From Candidatus Rifleibacteriota bacterium (GTDB lineage: Bacteria; Muiribacteriota; Ozemobacteria; Ozemobacterales; Ozemobacteraceae): DNA of 64,000 nt. Position 1 is the stretch's first letter. Each line of letters opens with the position of its first letter. Shown here piece after piece: positions 46,001 to 55,186 of the stretch. A program made the position numbers and the translations under genes. The notes beneath the pieces are model-generated. The model was not told the origin of the DNA and ran no database searches. It saw only the letters and a list, made by a program, of their open reading frames with translations. The DNA lies in assembly GCA_015233565.1 (NCBI GenBank), contig JADFXM010000014.1:1-64000 (forward strand), read 5' to 3'.

Positions 46001-49000
46001 AAAGGAATTATTATCCATACCAGGGGACATGGATTGCTGGTATTGGGAAAGGTTCTCAAAGTAGATCGGATTTGGATTGCGATCAACAGTTAGCAAATAT
46101 TTTCCGCCAAATAAGCCGGAAATATCATATCTAAACTGGTTAAATGATTGCAAAAATCCAGCTCTGGAAGAATTTCCCTGGAATAACTCCCACCAAAATG
46201 CAGGTTGGAAGAAGCTAAGATCAGTAGGAATGGCTAACATTCTTACTGGAGCATTTACGTCGCCAAAGTCACAAACGAATTTTCCACTGATCACTCCACC
46301 AACATCCGTATGGAGATCTTTGACTAAATCGTTTGACGCGTCGGCGGGAACTTTGAAATTAACGCTCTCTGCGGCAAAACCACCCATAAGCGGTTTTGCT
46401 CCATAATTTCCATAGTTGGTATTATTATCTGAAGCGTAAATTTCATACTCTCGGCCCTTTTCTGCCCAGAAAGAGTAATAGGGTGGATAAGAAATTCTCC
46501 TGGCAATAATGTTTCCGGGAATTTCAAAGTGAGTAGTTGGGTCAAAGGGGTTGAATACCGCAAAGAGGTTCTCGCTGTATTCGATCAGGCCACTATTTAG
46601 AGGATGAGTGTTATCTGGGCCCAGGAAAGCAGTGCCATGCAAATTTACAAAATTTGCAGTGTTTAATGTAAATACGTCCGTATTAACTTCGACGGTATCT
46701 GGTGTATCAGACGCGATTTGCGCTATTTCACCAGGGAGAATATAGTGTACGTATACATCTCCGCCTATTGAATAATCATACACATATTTCAACTTCGGAG
46801 TTGTCGACGGAGTCGGTGATGTGCCGGGAGCTTGAGTTGTCAAAATCTTAATCGTCACAGAAGCCCCAGTGCCGGTGCCAGTTCCGGTGTCAGTAGCAGT
46901 ATTTGTTATGGTGTTTGTGTAGGTATTGGTGTAAGTATTGGTGTAAGTATTGGTGAAGGTGTTTGTATAGGTGTTTGTATAGGTGTTTGTGTTTACTCCT
47001 CCACCATAATGGGATTCTAGTCGTGCAATATAATTCTTCCCTGGTTCCAGGAATGGAACAAAAAATTCACCAGTTTGATATGAGAAGGAAGCACATACTA
47101 GAAGATCTGAGTTATAACCGCTGAAGGCATTATTTAGAACTCCAGCTAATGGCTCATCAACTCTTCTGACTGCTGCAAAGACAGGTGGAGTATCGCAGTT
47201 TTGTGCAACTCCATGATATCCACCAGCTCTCGGCATCACAAAAGGCATCGTAGCATTCGAACCGGGAGTAAATTCAAAATTCTGGTCGATAGCGGGAGGA
47301 TTGAAATAACTTCGGGGGGTCTGACCATTCCAATCGAGGAACCCTTTCTCGGTGGGATCAGTATAGTTTTTCACAAAATGATACACACCATCGGGAATTG
47401 GGTTTGCAGAAGACATTTCGCCAGTTCCTGGAGCCGCATTGAGTTGATGCTCAACCCATGTATCAGTGGCCAGTTTCTGCTGGAGAGAATATTTCTGCTG
47501 GTAATTATAGTAGTAATAATTTGGTCCGGGTAGCCACCAATTGATGGCATCTACACCGTCTTGAGTTTTGATCTGGAAGCCACGAACCTGTGACATGGGT
47601 AGGAATACATCCTGGTTGATATCCTGAGACCAGGTTGCTACCACATCAACGAAGTTCTTTAGTGTAGCAGATGCATTGGTCCATTGTTCAGCTTCAACGA
47701 TATACTCACCCGCTGGAAGGAAAATGGTTGCCTTGTTCGGATTTTCAACAGAAAGCGTAGCACTTGTAAAAGCCTCAGCAACGTTGTCCGTGTGGCCAAA
47801 CTTAACAATCGTTCCAACCGGAACTGAGTAGAGCCAAATCGTATTTAGATTTACTGCTTGAGTCTGCCAGTATCCTGAAGATAACTGATAAACTCGAGCA
47901 GAATTCTGAGTCTTGACATAATTGAAAGAATACCAATACCCCTGGTCATCATTCATTGAAAAATACTGCAAATTTTGAAGGACCTGGGTATCTGGAAGGA
48001 AGACATAAAGCTTTGAGGGGTCTTCCGCTTGTCCAAGGTTGAGGGTAAAAGAGCCCATCAACATGGTTTTATCAACAACAGGATAGGACTGATAGGGAGC
48101 TTGTTCACTTATGTGTAGAACGGAATTATTCTTCTTCCAAACCCTTAAAGTGATTGGCTCATTAACATCATTGGTGACAGACAAATTTAAGGCAGCTTTT
48201 TGCATTCTGACTGCTCCGGCTATTACATCTAATTCCGGAACAACAGACTTAACCTCGAAATTTGTAGTGCCACCTTCCCAGAATACCTGGTGGAAGTAAT
48301 CATACTGAGCAGAATACTGATCATAGCCGGTTATCTGAAGACTTCCATAGGCTCCAACCGGTAAATACATGCTGAAAGTTGCAGTCATGAAACTCTGGTA
48401 AGCCGGTAGGTAGCAGTCACGGAAACTTCGGTGATTCAGATTAAGAATCTTTGTAATAGTAGCCACGTTATCAAATCTTGTGGGGTCATTCGGTGATTTA
48501 GTTATATCAACTGCCTGGAAGATTGTTTTTACACCAGGCTTCAGAGTAATGACCTCTAATGGCCGCACCTTTGGATTTTCATATGTTCCATCGGGTTCAT
48601 AATAACGAACATTCTTAACTTCAAAACCGAGGGTTTTGTAGTGTGGTTCTTGAACAGTAACTTCTTTTCTCAAATCCAGGGTTGGAGATCCTGCAAGAAC
48701 GTCGATGACGGTTCCAGGGAATACTGGACTATCAAAGGTGATTGAATCAAAAGCCGTCAATTCAACTTGTTGATTTCCATACAAATAATAGTCGGCGTTA
48801 AGCCAATTTTCATTTTGAGGGGTGGGTAGATCATCAAAATTCAAATAGGGCAGATTTCCAAAGTTTGACGGAACAACATCTGTGATAACCTCAGGATGTT
48901 GAATATCCTGAATTTTTACCATTTTCCATTGGCCCTTGAGCTCTTCTCTAGCAGGAATATAACCTGAAGGCTTCCCACTAAAGGCTATCGTTAGGGTTGC

Positions 49001-50320
49001 AAGCTGGTTATCGTATTTTTCGTAGTAAAAAGAATTTCTTTCTCCAGGAATTGTTACAATCAAATCTCCTGAAGCTGAAACACTGAGTTGAAAGGTTGTT
49101 GTAGAAGTGCCATATCCCAATCTGGCAGAAATTGCTCCGCTGACTGAGTCATAGGTCCAGGCAAAACCATTTCCGGTGAATGGAGCATTATCATCTAATT
49201 GGGCAGCACCAGTTGCAAGAACCATTGTTTGACTTGATATTTGTCCATTTCCATCTTTTCCATGGGAATGGAAATTTATCATTTGAAAAGTGGAAGTTGC
49301 AGGAACAGTAATATCGAAGTATTTCCAGGTTTGGCTTCCTTCATCCCACGTGTAGGAAGCTTCGGTATGTTCCGGATTAGTAATTTTCGCTGGGAGTGAC
49401 GTGTAATAGAATTGTTCGGGATTTGGAACATTCTTCATCCGAATTTGAATTTGTGAAAACGTAATTGAAGGTGAAGCTACCGTCTCGCCCATCGCAATGG
49501 TTCTCGGGTTTTCCTGTGAAGGAAAAACTACGAAAGCCAAATTTTCAGGTTTGGTTGCCAGGATAGTATCTTCGTCCCAGGGACGACTGATGTCACGTGT
49601 AACCGTCGCAAATCCCTCATCGTTGGTGGGATGTTCGCCTTCCATGGCATAGTGTTGCTGATAATCATGGACAAGCACTCGAGCATTAGAAACAGGGTTT
49701 CCCTGATCGTCAATAACCTGGACTGGGAATTGAATATGGGAAAGATTCGCTCCCATAATTACACCTGTTTGGGTCCCTGTGCCAGTGCCAGTGCCCGAAA
49801 GAGTATCAGTGCCAGAATAGGTTCCAGTCCCGCTTCCGGTGAAAGTGCCCGTGCCGGTAAAGCTACCAGTATCAGTTCCAGAGCCACTGCCTGTGAAAGT
49901 ATTAGTCCCAGAATCGGTGCCACTCATCGTACCGGTTCCAGAGCCACTGCCAGTTTGAGTGCCGGTTCCACTACCTGTATCGGTGATAGTAGAGGTGCCA
50001 GTTCCTAAACCGCTGTCAGTGCCGGTGCCAGTAAAACTACCAGTGCCGGTGCCAGAGGCGTTGCCCGTGCCGGTAAAGCTACCAGTATCAGTTCCCGAGC
50101 CACTGCCTGTGCCAGTAAAGCTACCAGTATCAGTTCCCGAGCCACTGCCTGTGCCAGTAAAGCTATTAGTATCAGTTCCCGAACCACTGCCAGTCCCGGT
50201 AAAACTGCCGGTTCCTGAAGCAGTGTCCGCAAAACAAAGTCCTGGTAAAAACAGCACCAGTGCTACAATTACACGGAACCAATAACGCTTTGTAAAACGC
50301 GCGTTCGTTGTGGTACCCAT
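40094..50320 (-). CDS. Giant secreted modular protein with G/T/S repeats and C-terminal dockerin-like module
   Basis: The 3408-residue protein has an N-terminal signal peptide ([16 protein letters not shown], cleavage before DTASG). About 180 residues of G-T-G-S-type repeats follow ([14 protein letters not shown] units). The bulk is a chain of beta-rich modules including several carboxypeptidase-regulatory/Cna-B-like domains, for example [37 protein letters not shown] and [21 protein letters not shown] second low-complexity patch ([15 protein letters not shown]) lies near residue 1125. The C-terminus has a dockerin-like pair: the first loop [12 protein letters not shown] has all calcium ligands (about 40453-40490), while the second ([13 protein letters not shown]) has lost them. 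ATG 50320 follows GGAGG by nine bases. It is likely displayed on or released from the cell surface; the binding partner of the dockerin is not in this window. Confidence 0.9.
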   Translation of the reverse strand: MGTTTNARFTKRYWFRVIVALVLFLPGLCFADTASGTGSFTGTGSGSGTDTNSFTGTGSGSGTDTGSFTGTGSGSGTDTGSFTGTGNASGTGTGSFTGTGTDSGLGTGTSTITDTGSGTGTQTGSGSGTGTMSGTDSGTNTFTGSGSGTDTGSFTGTGTFTGSGTGTYSGTDTLSGTGTGTGTQTGVIMGANLSHIQFPVQVIDDQGNPVSNARVLVHDYQQHYAMEGEHPTNDEGFATVTRDISRPWDEDTILATKPENLAFVVFPSQENPRTIAMGETVASPSITFSQIQIRMKNVPNPEQFYYTSLPAKITNPEHTEASYTWDEGSQTWKYFDITVPATSTFQMINFHSHGKDGNGQISSQTMVLATGAAQLDDNAPFTGNGFAWTYDSVSGAISARLGYGTSTTTFQLSVSASGDLIVTIPGERNSFYYEKYDNQLATLTIAFSGKPSGYIPAREELKGQWKMVKIQDIQHPEVITDVVPSNFGNLPYLNFDDLPTPQNENWLNADYYLYGNQQVELTAFDSITFDSPVFPGTVIDVLAGSPTLDLRKEVTVQEPHYKTLGFEVKNVRYYEPDGTYENPKVRPLEVITLKPGVKTIFQAVDITKSPNDPTRFDNVATITKILNLNHRSFRDCYLPAYQSFMTATFSMYLPVGAYGSLQITGYDQYSAQYDYFHQVFWEGGTTNFEVKSVVPELDVIAGAVRMQKAALNLSVTNDVNEPITLRVWKKNNSVLHISEQAPYQSYPVVDKTMLMGSFTLNLGQAEDPSKLYVFLPDTQVLQNLQYFSMNDDQGYWYSFNYVKTQNSARVYQLSSGYWQTQAVNLNTIWLYSVPVGTIVKFGHTDNVAEAFTSATLSVENPNKATIFLPAGEYIVEAEQWTNASATLKNFVDVVATWSQDINQDVFLPMSQVRGFQIKTQDGVDAINWWLPGPNYYYYNYQQKYSLQQKLATDTWVEHQLNAAPGTGEMSSANPIPDGVYHFVKNYTDPTEKGFLDWNGQTPRSYFNPPAIDQNFEFTPGSNATMPFVMPRAGGYHGVAQNCDTPPVFAAVRRVDEPLAGVLNNAFSGYNSDLLVCASFSYQTGEFFVPFLEPGKNYIARLESHYGGGVNTNTYTNTYTNTFTNTYTNTYTNTYTNTITNTATDTGTGTGTGASVTIKILTTQAPGTSPTPSTTPKLKYVYDYSIGGDVYVHYILPGEIAQIASDTPDTVEVNTDVFTLNTANFVNLHGTAFLGPDNTHPLNSGLIEYSENLFAVFNPFDPTTHFEIPGNIIARRISYPPYYSFWAEKGREYEIYASDNNTNYGNYGAKPLMGGFAAESVNFKVPADASNDLVKDLHTDVGGVISGKFVCDFGDVNAPVRMLAIPTDLSFFQPAFWWELFQGNSSRAGFLQSFNQFRYDISGLFGGKYLLTVDRNPNPIYFENLSQYQQSMSPGMDNNSFAPWMNVQQTEPLYHRFVGVMPGEPAQYDFVVQANQIGSLTGKILTSDNKPVSGAVITVVKNFQFQEQSGDQTFYDVKKVPVFRFVSEVGTDTDPNLGVFTRPASVNHGNEWIPGNTVGSEVFTINNDTIRRQIPLEAGDNYEMIVEWLPQFVGRPLERPASLSFQIFPGRTTNFNIKVDYQKRVFGEIKIDDMTPQNYVNSGSGFSCGQVGYWTDGRLEGHIYRNVPDINDPSRNVRDFGIASDGKYEIWGLTPGDHTLVVVDCQGRSLFTQTFTMTGADTRFDVDLQSSDLKTVAISTALKSSQVGASVYPAAYANFNLSLLLPTGGRVYVKTCNTQFDGTLPVQMGIGNFVFTPTNFWDPNVGYQGQSFFPGPDVFAKVTPTSPDPIHADMLFVQPYDMKVKIQGVTTRKDLSRFEVALFEPPTNSFQQFGNSPMAYPLPNSSYGAQTWIGGDISASAAEVLFPNIIPTNNPKLLVIWEHEVGAMGPGKYLRYVSDPFVIDHGQFLQEVTLPALKKLTVRLVDRKFGTTDPSSQAYPVIPGYVDVWATYDANKTSELPNDLFGSNWVNVDWDFVRDQLTKLANHQVGTDSAIFQLPIYVPDTGNGAGTVPATLSKNIAVFNLPPRAYRVAYHPFDQTFVDASGVPLFKGGYLPKTLEEVVVASDTQIDLQVGRQNFFSATVNKKGVSITSPLEAGLGVFIPEGSSQLDPNSAIMAPVVNGHLEVPMPYGNYMGYILTGMENPTNLKKASGFVNFSVDNFNSVATFTVVLAKTISGQITDGSNHPISGGVPVLIQRKENPASDKYDGQMFLPYFQSVDAFRTLEPIHADSNGNFSFQVEPNVNYYIVPFAPMGYISPEPIQVNVGQDDVTGVKIQLAGVGNNKITGFVNDEFGDPVANAVVQIAEMNTMSMFNSTIPGMATTTYPTQSTDENGRFEFSNLTNYSILPGIPYTLTVTPEDPAYSPAVVRPVFASDNDLPTITLTQTSTVDGTIVDENGDTIAKDNVKVYLDVFSYEDGRSTELAAYTTAGKFHFDRVPLNSHGFARNERFTNSPTSYCAAKSDFFDVTEDGVQTEIEVQKAGTISLKVQNDMAQDLASSSVTVYAFDSVLNQRFDASYASGSYLITGLTPSLSGEDGKIKSIYYDVTIRVNGYPDQVRKNIEVSPSETNDLGVILISQGNTFKGMIKNFKTLLSKALPLKNLDDNGVVSRLQVVAREWGKFLNSDEMLTQDSTVNKVDETQVLWSLASEPTDLSFIGKTTLKRKNVFLEILRKYSGGMESRVQLPEWFEDVGTATVKGFYDKVYDWGTAVGSLTYVASGAITGFEANDALVMFYPASSSRPFPVALARPAGGNWQIERLPIGTYTVTVVAKGYDQQSFANVVIQQDRTYSKLIRFTNKAAVFKGKVLDVAGNAIVGASVDFEGNKAVTNASGVYSLVIPPVNTSDNVFTGVLKITKSGFKSYKQNITDLTRTDFILGKTLPDVTLTKNGTAIKFRVLDTTNSPVPMATLRFCYKEGTDEYSPKIALGDVLTDSTGECQFALPTGKDITLGINDSDYEPQILNFRSDSVTLTDGAYLITLNPIAERAYVSNSDIADDGTGSQFAEVKYEFSTPIATNALRFEIRENGNIVSAVPTLTFKNETKGKFGLCDFSYGPVGAFPVQIKIFDAVSNVELAPEVDLNSAEEKCANVPIEPGAENFDYKAPESDGGYTGLNINGVMDQVASLSAKKSATTTTDIQVEGSASSTAKPAKIDSPIYSFDLGSVQQASQTRTFEITVKCNGTDTSNVDVRFQSKTGGTWGKDGIESIRKDYPKAGYVTFKVNHLTNFALVEILQRLKLDLNGDDKVDLNDVILLFAWQQLGPDAELDAITTRAKQLFPNLKNSMTKKPTPAQATMIANTVGKIRLADVIMLFAWYQLYDPNPTSNWSKWSDTERNNFLMNRAKKLYPTIDTDVGDYTPISPTLPVQTTN
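46866..46996. repeat. 12-bp tandem repeat encoding TNTYTNT
   Basis: The plus strand repeats GTGTTTGTATAG- and GTATTGGTGTAA-like 12-base units about ten times inside the giant gene. The units encode alternating Thr-Asn-Thr-Tyr/Phe residues. The copy number could vary by slippage. Confidence 0.8.
49764..50223. repeat. Minisatellite encoding the G/T/S-rich N-terminal repeats
   Basis: Tandem units of about 54 bases, built from GTGCCAGTAAAGCTACCAGT and CAGTTCCCGAGCCACTGCC pieces, recur with high identity at 50080-50210 and degenerate towards 49770. They encode the [14 protein letters not shown] region directly after the signal peptide. The recent, near-identical copies suggest ongoing expansion or contraction. 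Confidence 0.85.
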
Positions 50321-50922
50321 CAACTGATGTCCTCCTTCGGCCTTAAAGGCTCTATTTTGAAAGTTTCCGCCTATTTTTAGGAATGCACAAAACTTAAACA
50401 ATCTAACACAACTCTTTTTTTTGAGTCAATGCCCATTTTGGAATGTTCTGAATGGTATTATTACCACATTTTTTGACTACAGTAGAAGCCTCCTGTTGTT
50501 GTATCCTCCTTATGCTTGTTATTACAAAATACTCCGATTTTCAAATAATGGCTAAAAGAAACACTTCGTAAGCTAATAACGAAGTCCCTTGGGTTCACGT
50601 TCCGGGTTTCGACTTCGCTCAACGAGCGGACTTCCAATACTTTTTCGACTCCTTTCTTAAGAAATAGTATAAAAAAAGTAAGTTCCCACAAAGGAACTCC
50701 CCACGAGCAAAGAATTACTCCCCTTCTTCCCATTAAAAAAATCTACCCGTAATGAGGTTTCCACAAGTGAGGCTAATTGACTTTTATTCCCTGGCACTTG
50801 TCCCTCTTCTGTCTTACCCGCCTCTCAATTCGAAAGCAATTCTAGAACAAGCAAATTTTCCCAATTCGCCTATAGATGATCTATTTCGTGGACTCCATGT
50901 TTTGAAAAAACTTGCACTTTAT
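50321..50922. other. Intergenic region between pseudopilin operon and giant gene
   Basis: The first part is the leader and promoter region of the giant gene. Around 50596-50640 lies the motif TTCGACTTCGCTCAACGAGC, related to copies at 52680-52720, 52805-52835 and (inverted) 28615-28640. A 90-residue minus-strand frame here is made largely of that motif and is not supported. No other gene is visible. Confidence 0.5.
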
Positions 50923-51453
50923 TTACTTTTTCTCGTCTTTAAATTTTTTCCAAACAATTATTGTGCCACTAATTTTTTTTTTATCAATACTCGTGGCTAA
51001 ATCTATTTCAGCCATGCTTAATCTAGTTTTTAGCAAATCTTTCACGATATTTCCGACAATTTTAACGCCAGCTTCTTCAATTTTAATACGAGCGGCGGGA
51101 ATAATTTTATCCAAAGTCATCAGGTCGTAGGGGAATACCCTCACAGCTTCAGTCTCAGATGCATTTTTCCTTACCAGATCCTCTATTTCAGGGAGGATTC
51201 CAGAAACACCTTCAAAATTTCCATTTTTAATTTTTGAGGAAATATTTCTGGATTGATCGATAAGTGCCGCAAGTTGAGAAAAATTTCTTAAAAGTGTTTG
51301 ATTTCCACGTTTAAGAGCATCAATATTCTCTAATCTTGGTTTTGTCACACCTAATCCCAAAGCCATTGAGGTGACAAAAAAAAGAAGCATCTTTAAAGCC
51401 ATTACTTCCCGCCCAGACAACCTTTCCAACCACTGACTGAAAAACAACTTCAT
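50923..51453 (-). CDS. GspM/PilO-like secretion or pilus assembly protein
   Basis: The 176-residue protein has one N-terminal transmembrane helix (MALKMLLFFVTSMALGLGVT, about residues 18-37) after a short cytoplasmic part. A coiled-coil-like stretch and a small ferredoxin-like C-terminal domain follow. This is the layout of GspM/PilO assembly-platform proteins. Sequence motifs are weak, so the call rests on architecture and on its place as the last gene of a pseudopilin operon. Its start overlaps the stop of the GspL-like gene by four bases. Confidence 0.6.
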   Translation of the reverse strand: MKLFFSQWLERLSGREVMALKMLLFFVTSMALGLGVTKPRLENIDALKRGNQTLLRNFSQLAALIDQSRNISSKIKNGNFEGVSGILPEIEDLVRKNASETEAVRVFPYDLMTLDKIIPAARIKIEEAGVKIVGNIVKDLLKTRLSMAEIDLATSIDKKKISGTIIVWKKFKDEKK

Positions 51454-52571
51454 TTTAACAGCCCTTCAATTGTAAAAACCAGTCTTTCACCACCCCCTGG
51501 GCGAGAAACAGGCTTGGCATTAGTATATTTCGCACCACTAAAAATACTTTTCTGATTCCATGAATTAACAATCTCTTCAAGAATTCTATAATTGGTTGTT
51601 TCTCCGGAAATGTTCCATGAGGTGGGTGAAATCATTGCTTTGTTTATACTGCCTCTCCCTGCAAAAAACTTGCTAATATCATTAAAAAAGCGTGAGAAAT
51701 CAACAACCGGAGGCACAGAAATCGAGCGAGCTGATTCCTCAAGATCTTTCACCAGCTTTTGAGATTGAAGTAAAGGCTCAACAGCCTTTTCATTTGGAAA
51801 AGCAGCTTGAAACGCCTCTCTCATCTTTTGGGAAATCTTTTTTCTTTGTTCGGACAAACCCTTCTCTTCAAAAAACAAAAACAGGTTCCATAAGAAAAAT
51901 ATCAAAAGTAGTAAAAAAATCAAGGAGTTTTTTAGGTAATTCTGAATTTTAATTTTCCTCCTGTCTAACCAGCAAGAAACATCTAAGTTACGTGGGTTTT
52001 CTTCGATTTTTTCCAATTCAGTCCAAACTAATTTCCCTGCATCCAAAAAAGAAATTTTTTCAAAATTGGCTGTTTCTTCTTTAAACACAGGAATCCCTCT
52101 TCCTCCGAAAAAAAACCTCCGCAGGCCACCGTCGGTCCTACATTCCATTTTTCCCGAAGGGCTCTCCAGTAAAAATCCCCTCTCAAAGTCAGGAATCAAA
52201 TAGCATTCAGGAATTGCCATCCTCCAAGCATGCGACTCAACCAATTTGCCAATCATCAGGTCCGGGTATGCCAATCCGGAAATTCTAATTTTCTTTCCAG
52301 CTTCCTGGACGTAATCCCAGGCGACTTTCCAGGAATCTGTAAATGAGGAAAAAATATCTCGCAGCATCTCAGGAAGGATTATTTTTCCTTTCTCAATATC
52401 ATCAAACGGAATTTCTACTTCGAAAGGAAGTGCTCCAGAGGAAGGAAGCGCAAAAATACTATCTTCATCAGGAAGAGTTGACTGTATTTCAGAAAAACTT
52501 CCATCGGAATTGATCAAATAGCCCTTTAATCCGTTCTCTGTAAGAAAGAAAATTTTTTTCAGCTCATTCAT
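51450..52571 (-). CDS. GspL/PilM-N-like assembly-platform protein
   Basis: The 373-residue protein has an N-terminal cytoplasmic domain (about 1-205) of the actin-like GspL/PilM type and a single transmembrane helix (NSLIFLLLLIFFLWNLFLFF, about 219-238). A periplasmic coiled coil and a small domain (SPTSWNISGETTNYRILEE) like the ferredoxin-fold end of GspL/PilN follow. It would link a secretion ATPase to the pseudopilus. The ATPase, platform GspF and major pseudopilin are not in this window. It is coupled to the GspM-like gene downstream. Confidence 0.68.
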   Translation of the reverse strand: MNELKKIFFLTENGLKGYLINSDGSFSEIQSTLPDEDSIFALPSSGALPFEVEIPFDDIEKGKIILPEMLRDIFSSFTDSWKVAWDYVQEAGKKIRISGLAYPDLMIGKLVESHAWRMAIPECYLIPDFERGFLLESPSGKMECRTDGGLRRFFFGGRGIPVFKEETANFEKISFLDAGKLVWTELEKIEENPRNLDVSCWLDRRKIKIQNYLKNSLIFLLLLIFFLWNLFLFFEEKGLSEQRKKISQKMREAFQAAFPNEKAVEPLLQSQKLVKDLEESARSISVPPVVDFSRFFNDISKFFAGRGSINKAMISPTSWNISGETTNYRILEEIVNSWNQKSIFSGAKYTNAKPVSRPGGGERLVFTIEGLLK

Positions 52572-52879
52572 TTGGCCACCAAACTTGTCCTGGAAAGCAT
52601 TTCATTATGAGTTTTTTTCTTAAGTAAATCGATTTTCAAATAAGTGACAAATTAACCAATGTATAAACCAATTCCTCGGCCACTTCAACTCCGCTCAGCG
52701 ACCAGCTTCTGGCCCACTCAGCGAATTTTCCCCTCAGTTGTCACAGTTTTGTTCATTCCTTCATTCAACTGGTAGACTTATTTTCCCATTTTAATTTCAA
52801 TGGGAGTTACGACTCTGCTCAACGACCAGCTCGTCAAGTTGCTCTTTTCGTAAATTAAGTGTTACCAAAACACTTTCTT
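52572..52879. other. Intra-operon gap with two dispersed-repeat motifs
   Basis: This 308-bp gap between the GspK-like and GspL-like genes contains TTCAACTCCGCTCAGCGACC (about 52683-52702) and a partly repeated ACGACTCTGCTCAACGACCA (about 52808-52827). Both are variants of the motif also found at 50.6 kb. No gene is visible. The repeats may have been inserted into a formerly tighter operon. Confidence 0.5.
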
Positions 52880-53974
52880 TCACGGATACTCCACCGAACG
52901 TTCAATTTTGCAATGGCCGTAACGATCTCTTCTTATAAGCACAACAATTCTATTTTCTACGTTTCTATATTTTCCAGTTGCTTCAATTTTGAACCAGGTC
53001 GAGTAAACAATAAATTTTTCATAATAACTTTTTGGAATAAACTTGTCAAAACTCCCCAAAAAAACCGGATAAGCCAAAAGTGTGGTCATAGGAATGCTTT
53101 TAAATAAGGCATCGAAATAGCTGCGACGTTTTTCTTCGCTATATCCTGGAGGCCCGGGAATTGATTCCAGAACCTCTCTCCTCGCTGTATTAAGATTAAT
53201 CAACCCGTCGCCATAAACAGTTAAAATGTCGGATAAACCGGGTCTTGTAGCGCTTGCAACAAACATTTCCCATGTAACACCCGGAATATTCAGAAGTTCG
53301 TTAATATCTAACATTGGCCCATTGCGTGGGCGTTTTCCAGGAAGATTCTCATATCCTTCCGCCTCGCTGCCAAGTGGTCTTGGAACTTCATCAGTATCAA
53401 TATAATCTAATATTCTCTCAGCAAGCCGAGTAGAGCCAATTCTTCCGATTTTTTCTTCTATTATAGATCCATATTCGTTTATCCCGAGATTTGTTTTCTC
53501 AAAAAGGTTCACCAAGGTTTCTTCATCAGCATAATTGACGTTAATTTTTCCCAGTTCATCCGAAATTTTTACTTTAAAAGTGCTATCTTTTAATTTCAAG
53601 GGATTAGCGAGAGTGCTTGAACTGATTTGAGCCCAATCTTCCATAAGATGGTCAACTAAATTAGTATCCCTGAAAAGAAGGCAGATTCCCAACGATGCTC
53701 CTGCACGAGCAGCCATTTTCGCCTGAAAAACGTCGTTTACCCGGGAATCGATCTTTAGCTGTAATCCTGCTTCTCCACTCATTTTTATAAAAATTCCCAG
53801 AAGAAGGATTAAAAATATCACTACCGTCAAAAGCACCATACCTTTCCGGAAACTTCTTGGAGGAATAAAAAATCGATGATTCCTTATGAACTCAGTAACA
53901 TTTTTTTCAGTAATGGTTTTGGTAGAACAAGCATTAAACCGAATTGATTTCCGTCTCAAAAATTTTCTCAACAC
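52880..53974 (-). CDS. GspK-like minor pseudopilin
   Basis: This 364-residue protein has a prepilin-type segment FRKG/MVLLTVVIFLILLLGIFI (about residues 43-62). The large periplasmic domain typical of GspK follows, including INVNYADEETL, AERILDYIDTDEVPRP, a DINELLNIPGVT helix-hairpin-helix and YGDGLINLNTARREVLESIPG. Position +5 lacks the glutamate, as usual in GspK. GspK caps the pseudopilus tip. The 42-residue leader is long; an internal start may be used, but no better start codon is apparent. Confidence 0.82.
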   Translation of the reverse strand: MLRKFLRRKSIRFNACSTKTITEKNVTEFIRNHRFFIPPRSFRKGMVLLTVVIFLILLLGIFIKMSGEAGLQLKIDSRVNDVFQAKMAARAGASLGICLLFRDTNLVDHLMEDWAQISSSTLANPLKLKDSTFKVKISDELGKINVNYADEETLVNLFEKTNLGINEYGSIIEEKIGRIGSTRLAERILDYIDTDEVPRPLGSEAEGYENLPGKRPRNGPMLDINELLNIPGVTWEMFVASATRPGLSDILTVYGDGLINLNTARREVLESIPGPPGYSEEKRRSYFDALFKSIPMTTLLAYPVFLGSFDKFIPKSYYEKFIVYSTWFKIEATGKYRNVENRIVVLIRRDRYGHCKIERSVEYP

Positions 53975-54047
53975 TTTTTCGTACCTGATTTTTGTGCTAG
54001 TCGTAGAAGAAAATTTGAGTTTCTTAGGATTTTTGGTATTCTTCGTT

Positions 54048-54623
54048 TCATTTCAAAGCTATTTCCGATAAACAAATTGGAGAAATCAAGGTGGAGAAGT
54101 GTTGCTTGCCTATTTCGACATCGAACAAAAAATGCCTGGAAAAAACTTTAAGACCATTTAGTCCGTTTTCCAAGTAAATTTCATGAAGATCAATACTTTT
54201 TGCACCGGTCAATATGAATTTCAACGGAGCGATTTTCTGTCCTTTTTGTTCTTGAATTCTGGTAACAATGCTATTTTCTGCCAAATAGGAAATTTCGTTT
54301 TTCCCAGCATTCAATATTGAAAGCAACTTCTTTTCCTGATTTCCAAATTCGATTAAATTTGAAAATATTAGTTTTGTCTTAGCATCACAATTTGTCAAAT
54401 CACTTTCAATCGAATTCAATAGCGAAACGGCATTTTGAAATACAATTGAATTCGCTTCAGTCCGCCGTACCTGATTAATTGTACCCGCATAAAGCCGATA
54501 AAAGAAAAGTAAACCCAGCGAAAAAAGAAGAAGAGAAATGGTCATTTCAAACAAATTGGTAGCATTTCTATTCATTCTTTGAAAAAAATGCCTATTTTTA
54601 ATCACAGAAAAGTGATGTATCAT
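54048..54623 (-). CDS. GspJ-like minor pseudopilin
   Basis: The 191-residue protein has a prepilin-type helix NATNLFEMTISLLLFSLGLL near the N-terminus, with the conserved glutamate at +5 but Ala rather than Gly at the expected cleavage position. The periplasmic part includes NAVSLLNSIESDLTNC, similar to the start of GspJ soluble domains. I chose ATG 54623 because it overlaps the stop of the GspI-like gene by four bases. It forms part of the predicted tip complex with the adjacent I- and K-like proteins. Confidence 0.68.
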   Translation of the reverse strand: MIHHFSVIKNRHFFQRMNRNATNLFEMTISLLLFSLGLLFFYRLYAGTINQVRRTEANSIVFQNAVSLLNSIESDLTNCDAKTKLIFSNLIEFGNQEKKLLSILNAGKNEISYLAENSIVTRIQEQKGQKIAPLKFILTGAKSIDLHEIYLENGLNGLKVFSRHFLFDVEIGKQHFSTLISPICLSEIALK

Positions 54624-55144
54624 TTTTCCAAAACCATCATCATTGGCCATTTGATAGTCCTACTTGGACTCTTCCCTTCCTGAAGGGTTATCGCAATCTC
54701 AGTTTTAAAAATTTCACCCCTTAAAACATCTGAGTTCCACAACTTTTGAATACCAATCTTTCTCTCTTTAACGCATTTCGGAATGGGGCTTGAAAGAACT
54801 TTCCATCCAAAGGGTCCCAAGGATAATTCTGAAACACCTCCACTATTTGACTCGGAAAAATTTCTTTGAAATTTGGAAATTTCATCTTCGGGCAAATTGC
54901 CAAGAATGTTTCGCATTCCTGGCTTTAAACTAATATTAAGTAATTGTTGAGAGGTTTCAAGTAAGCTCCTAATAACCATCTGAGAGGAATGAGAGCTTTC
55001 AGTTTGACTAGAACTAAAGTAAAATAGATCTAATAAAGGCAATATAGCTAACATGAAAATGATGAGTGCAACCATAATTTCAATCAGCGCAATGCCCGAT
55101 CGTCTCTTCCCAAAAAACCGTGGAAAGCAACAAAATACTTTCAT
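54620..55144 (-). CDS. GspI-like minor pseudopilin
   Basis: The 174-residue protein has a classical prepilin leader and helix, KRRSG/IALIEIMVALIIFML, with Gly at -1 and Glu at +5 for processing and methylation by prepilin peptidase. The ATG at 55144 follows AGGAAG by six bases and gives a normal leader of about 17 residues. The C-terminal domain resembles GspI/PilV-type minor pseudopilins in size. It is the second gene of the operon. Confidence 0.8.
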   Translation of the reverse strand: MKVFCCFPRFFGKRRSGIALIEIMVALIIFMLAILPLLDLFYFSSSQTESSHSSQMVIRSLLETSQQLLNISLKPGMRNILGNLPEDEISKFQRNFSESNSGGVSELSLGPFGWKVLSSPIPKCVKERKIGIQKLWNSDVLRGEIFKTEIAITLQEGKSPSRTIKWPMMMVLEK

Positions 55145-55186
55145 TGGCTCTTCCTGCAAGGAAAAACACATAATACATAACCTCAA

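Noticed and set aside
49764..50285. CRISPR-like regular repeats
   Set aside because: The repeats are contiguous, encode the G/T/S region of the giant protein in frame, and have no unique spacers.
50461..50733. 90-residue minus-strand frame
   Set aside because: Much of it (RSLSEVETR) is the translation of a dispersed intergenic repeat, and no RBS or family supports it.
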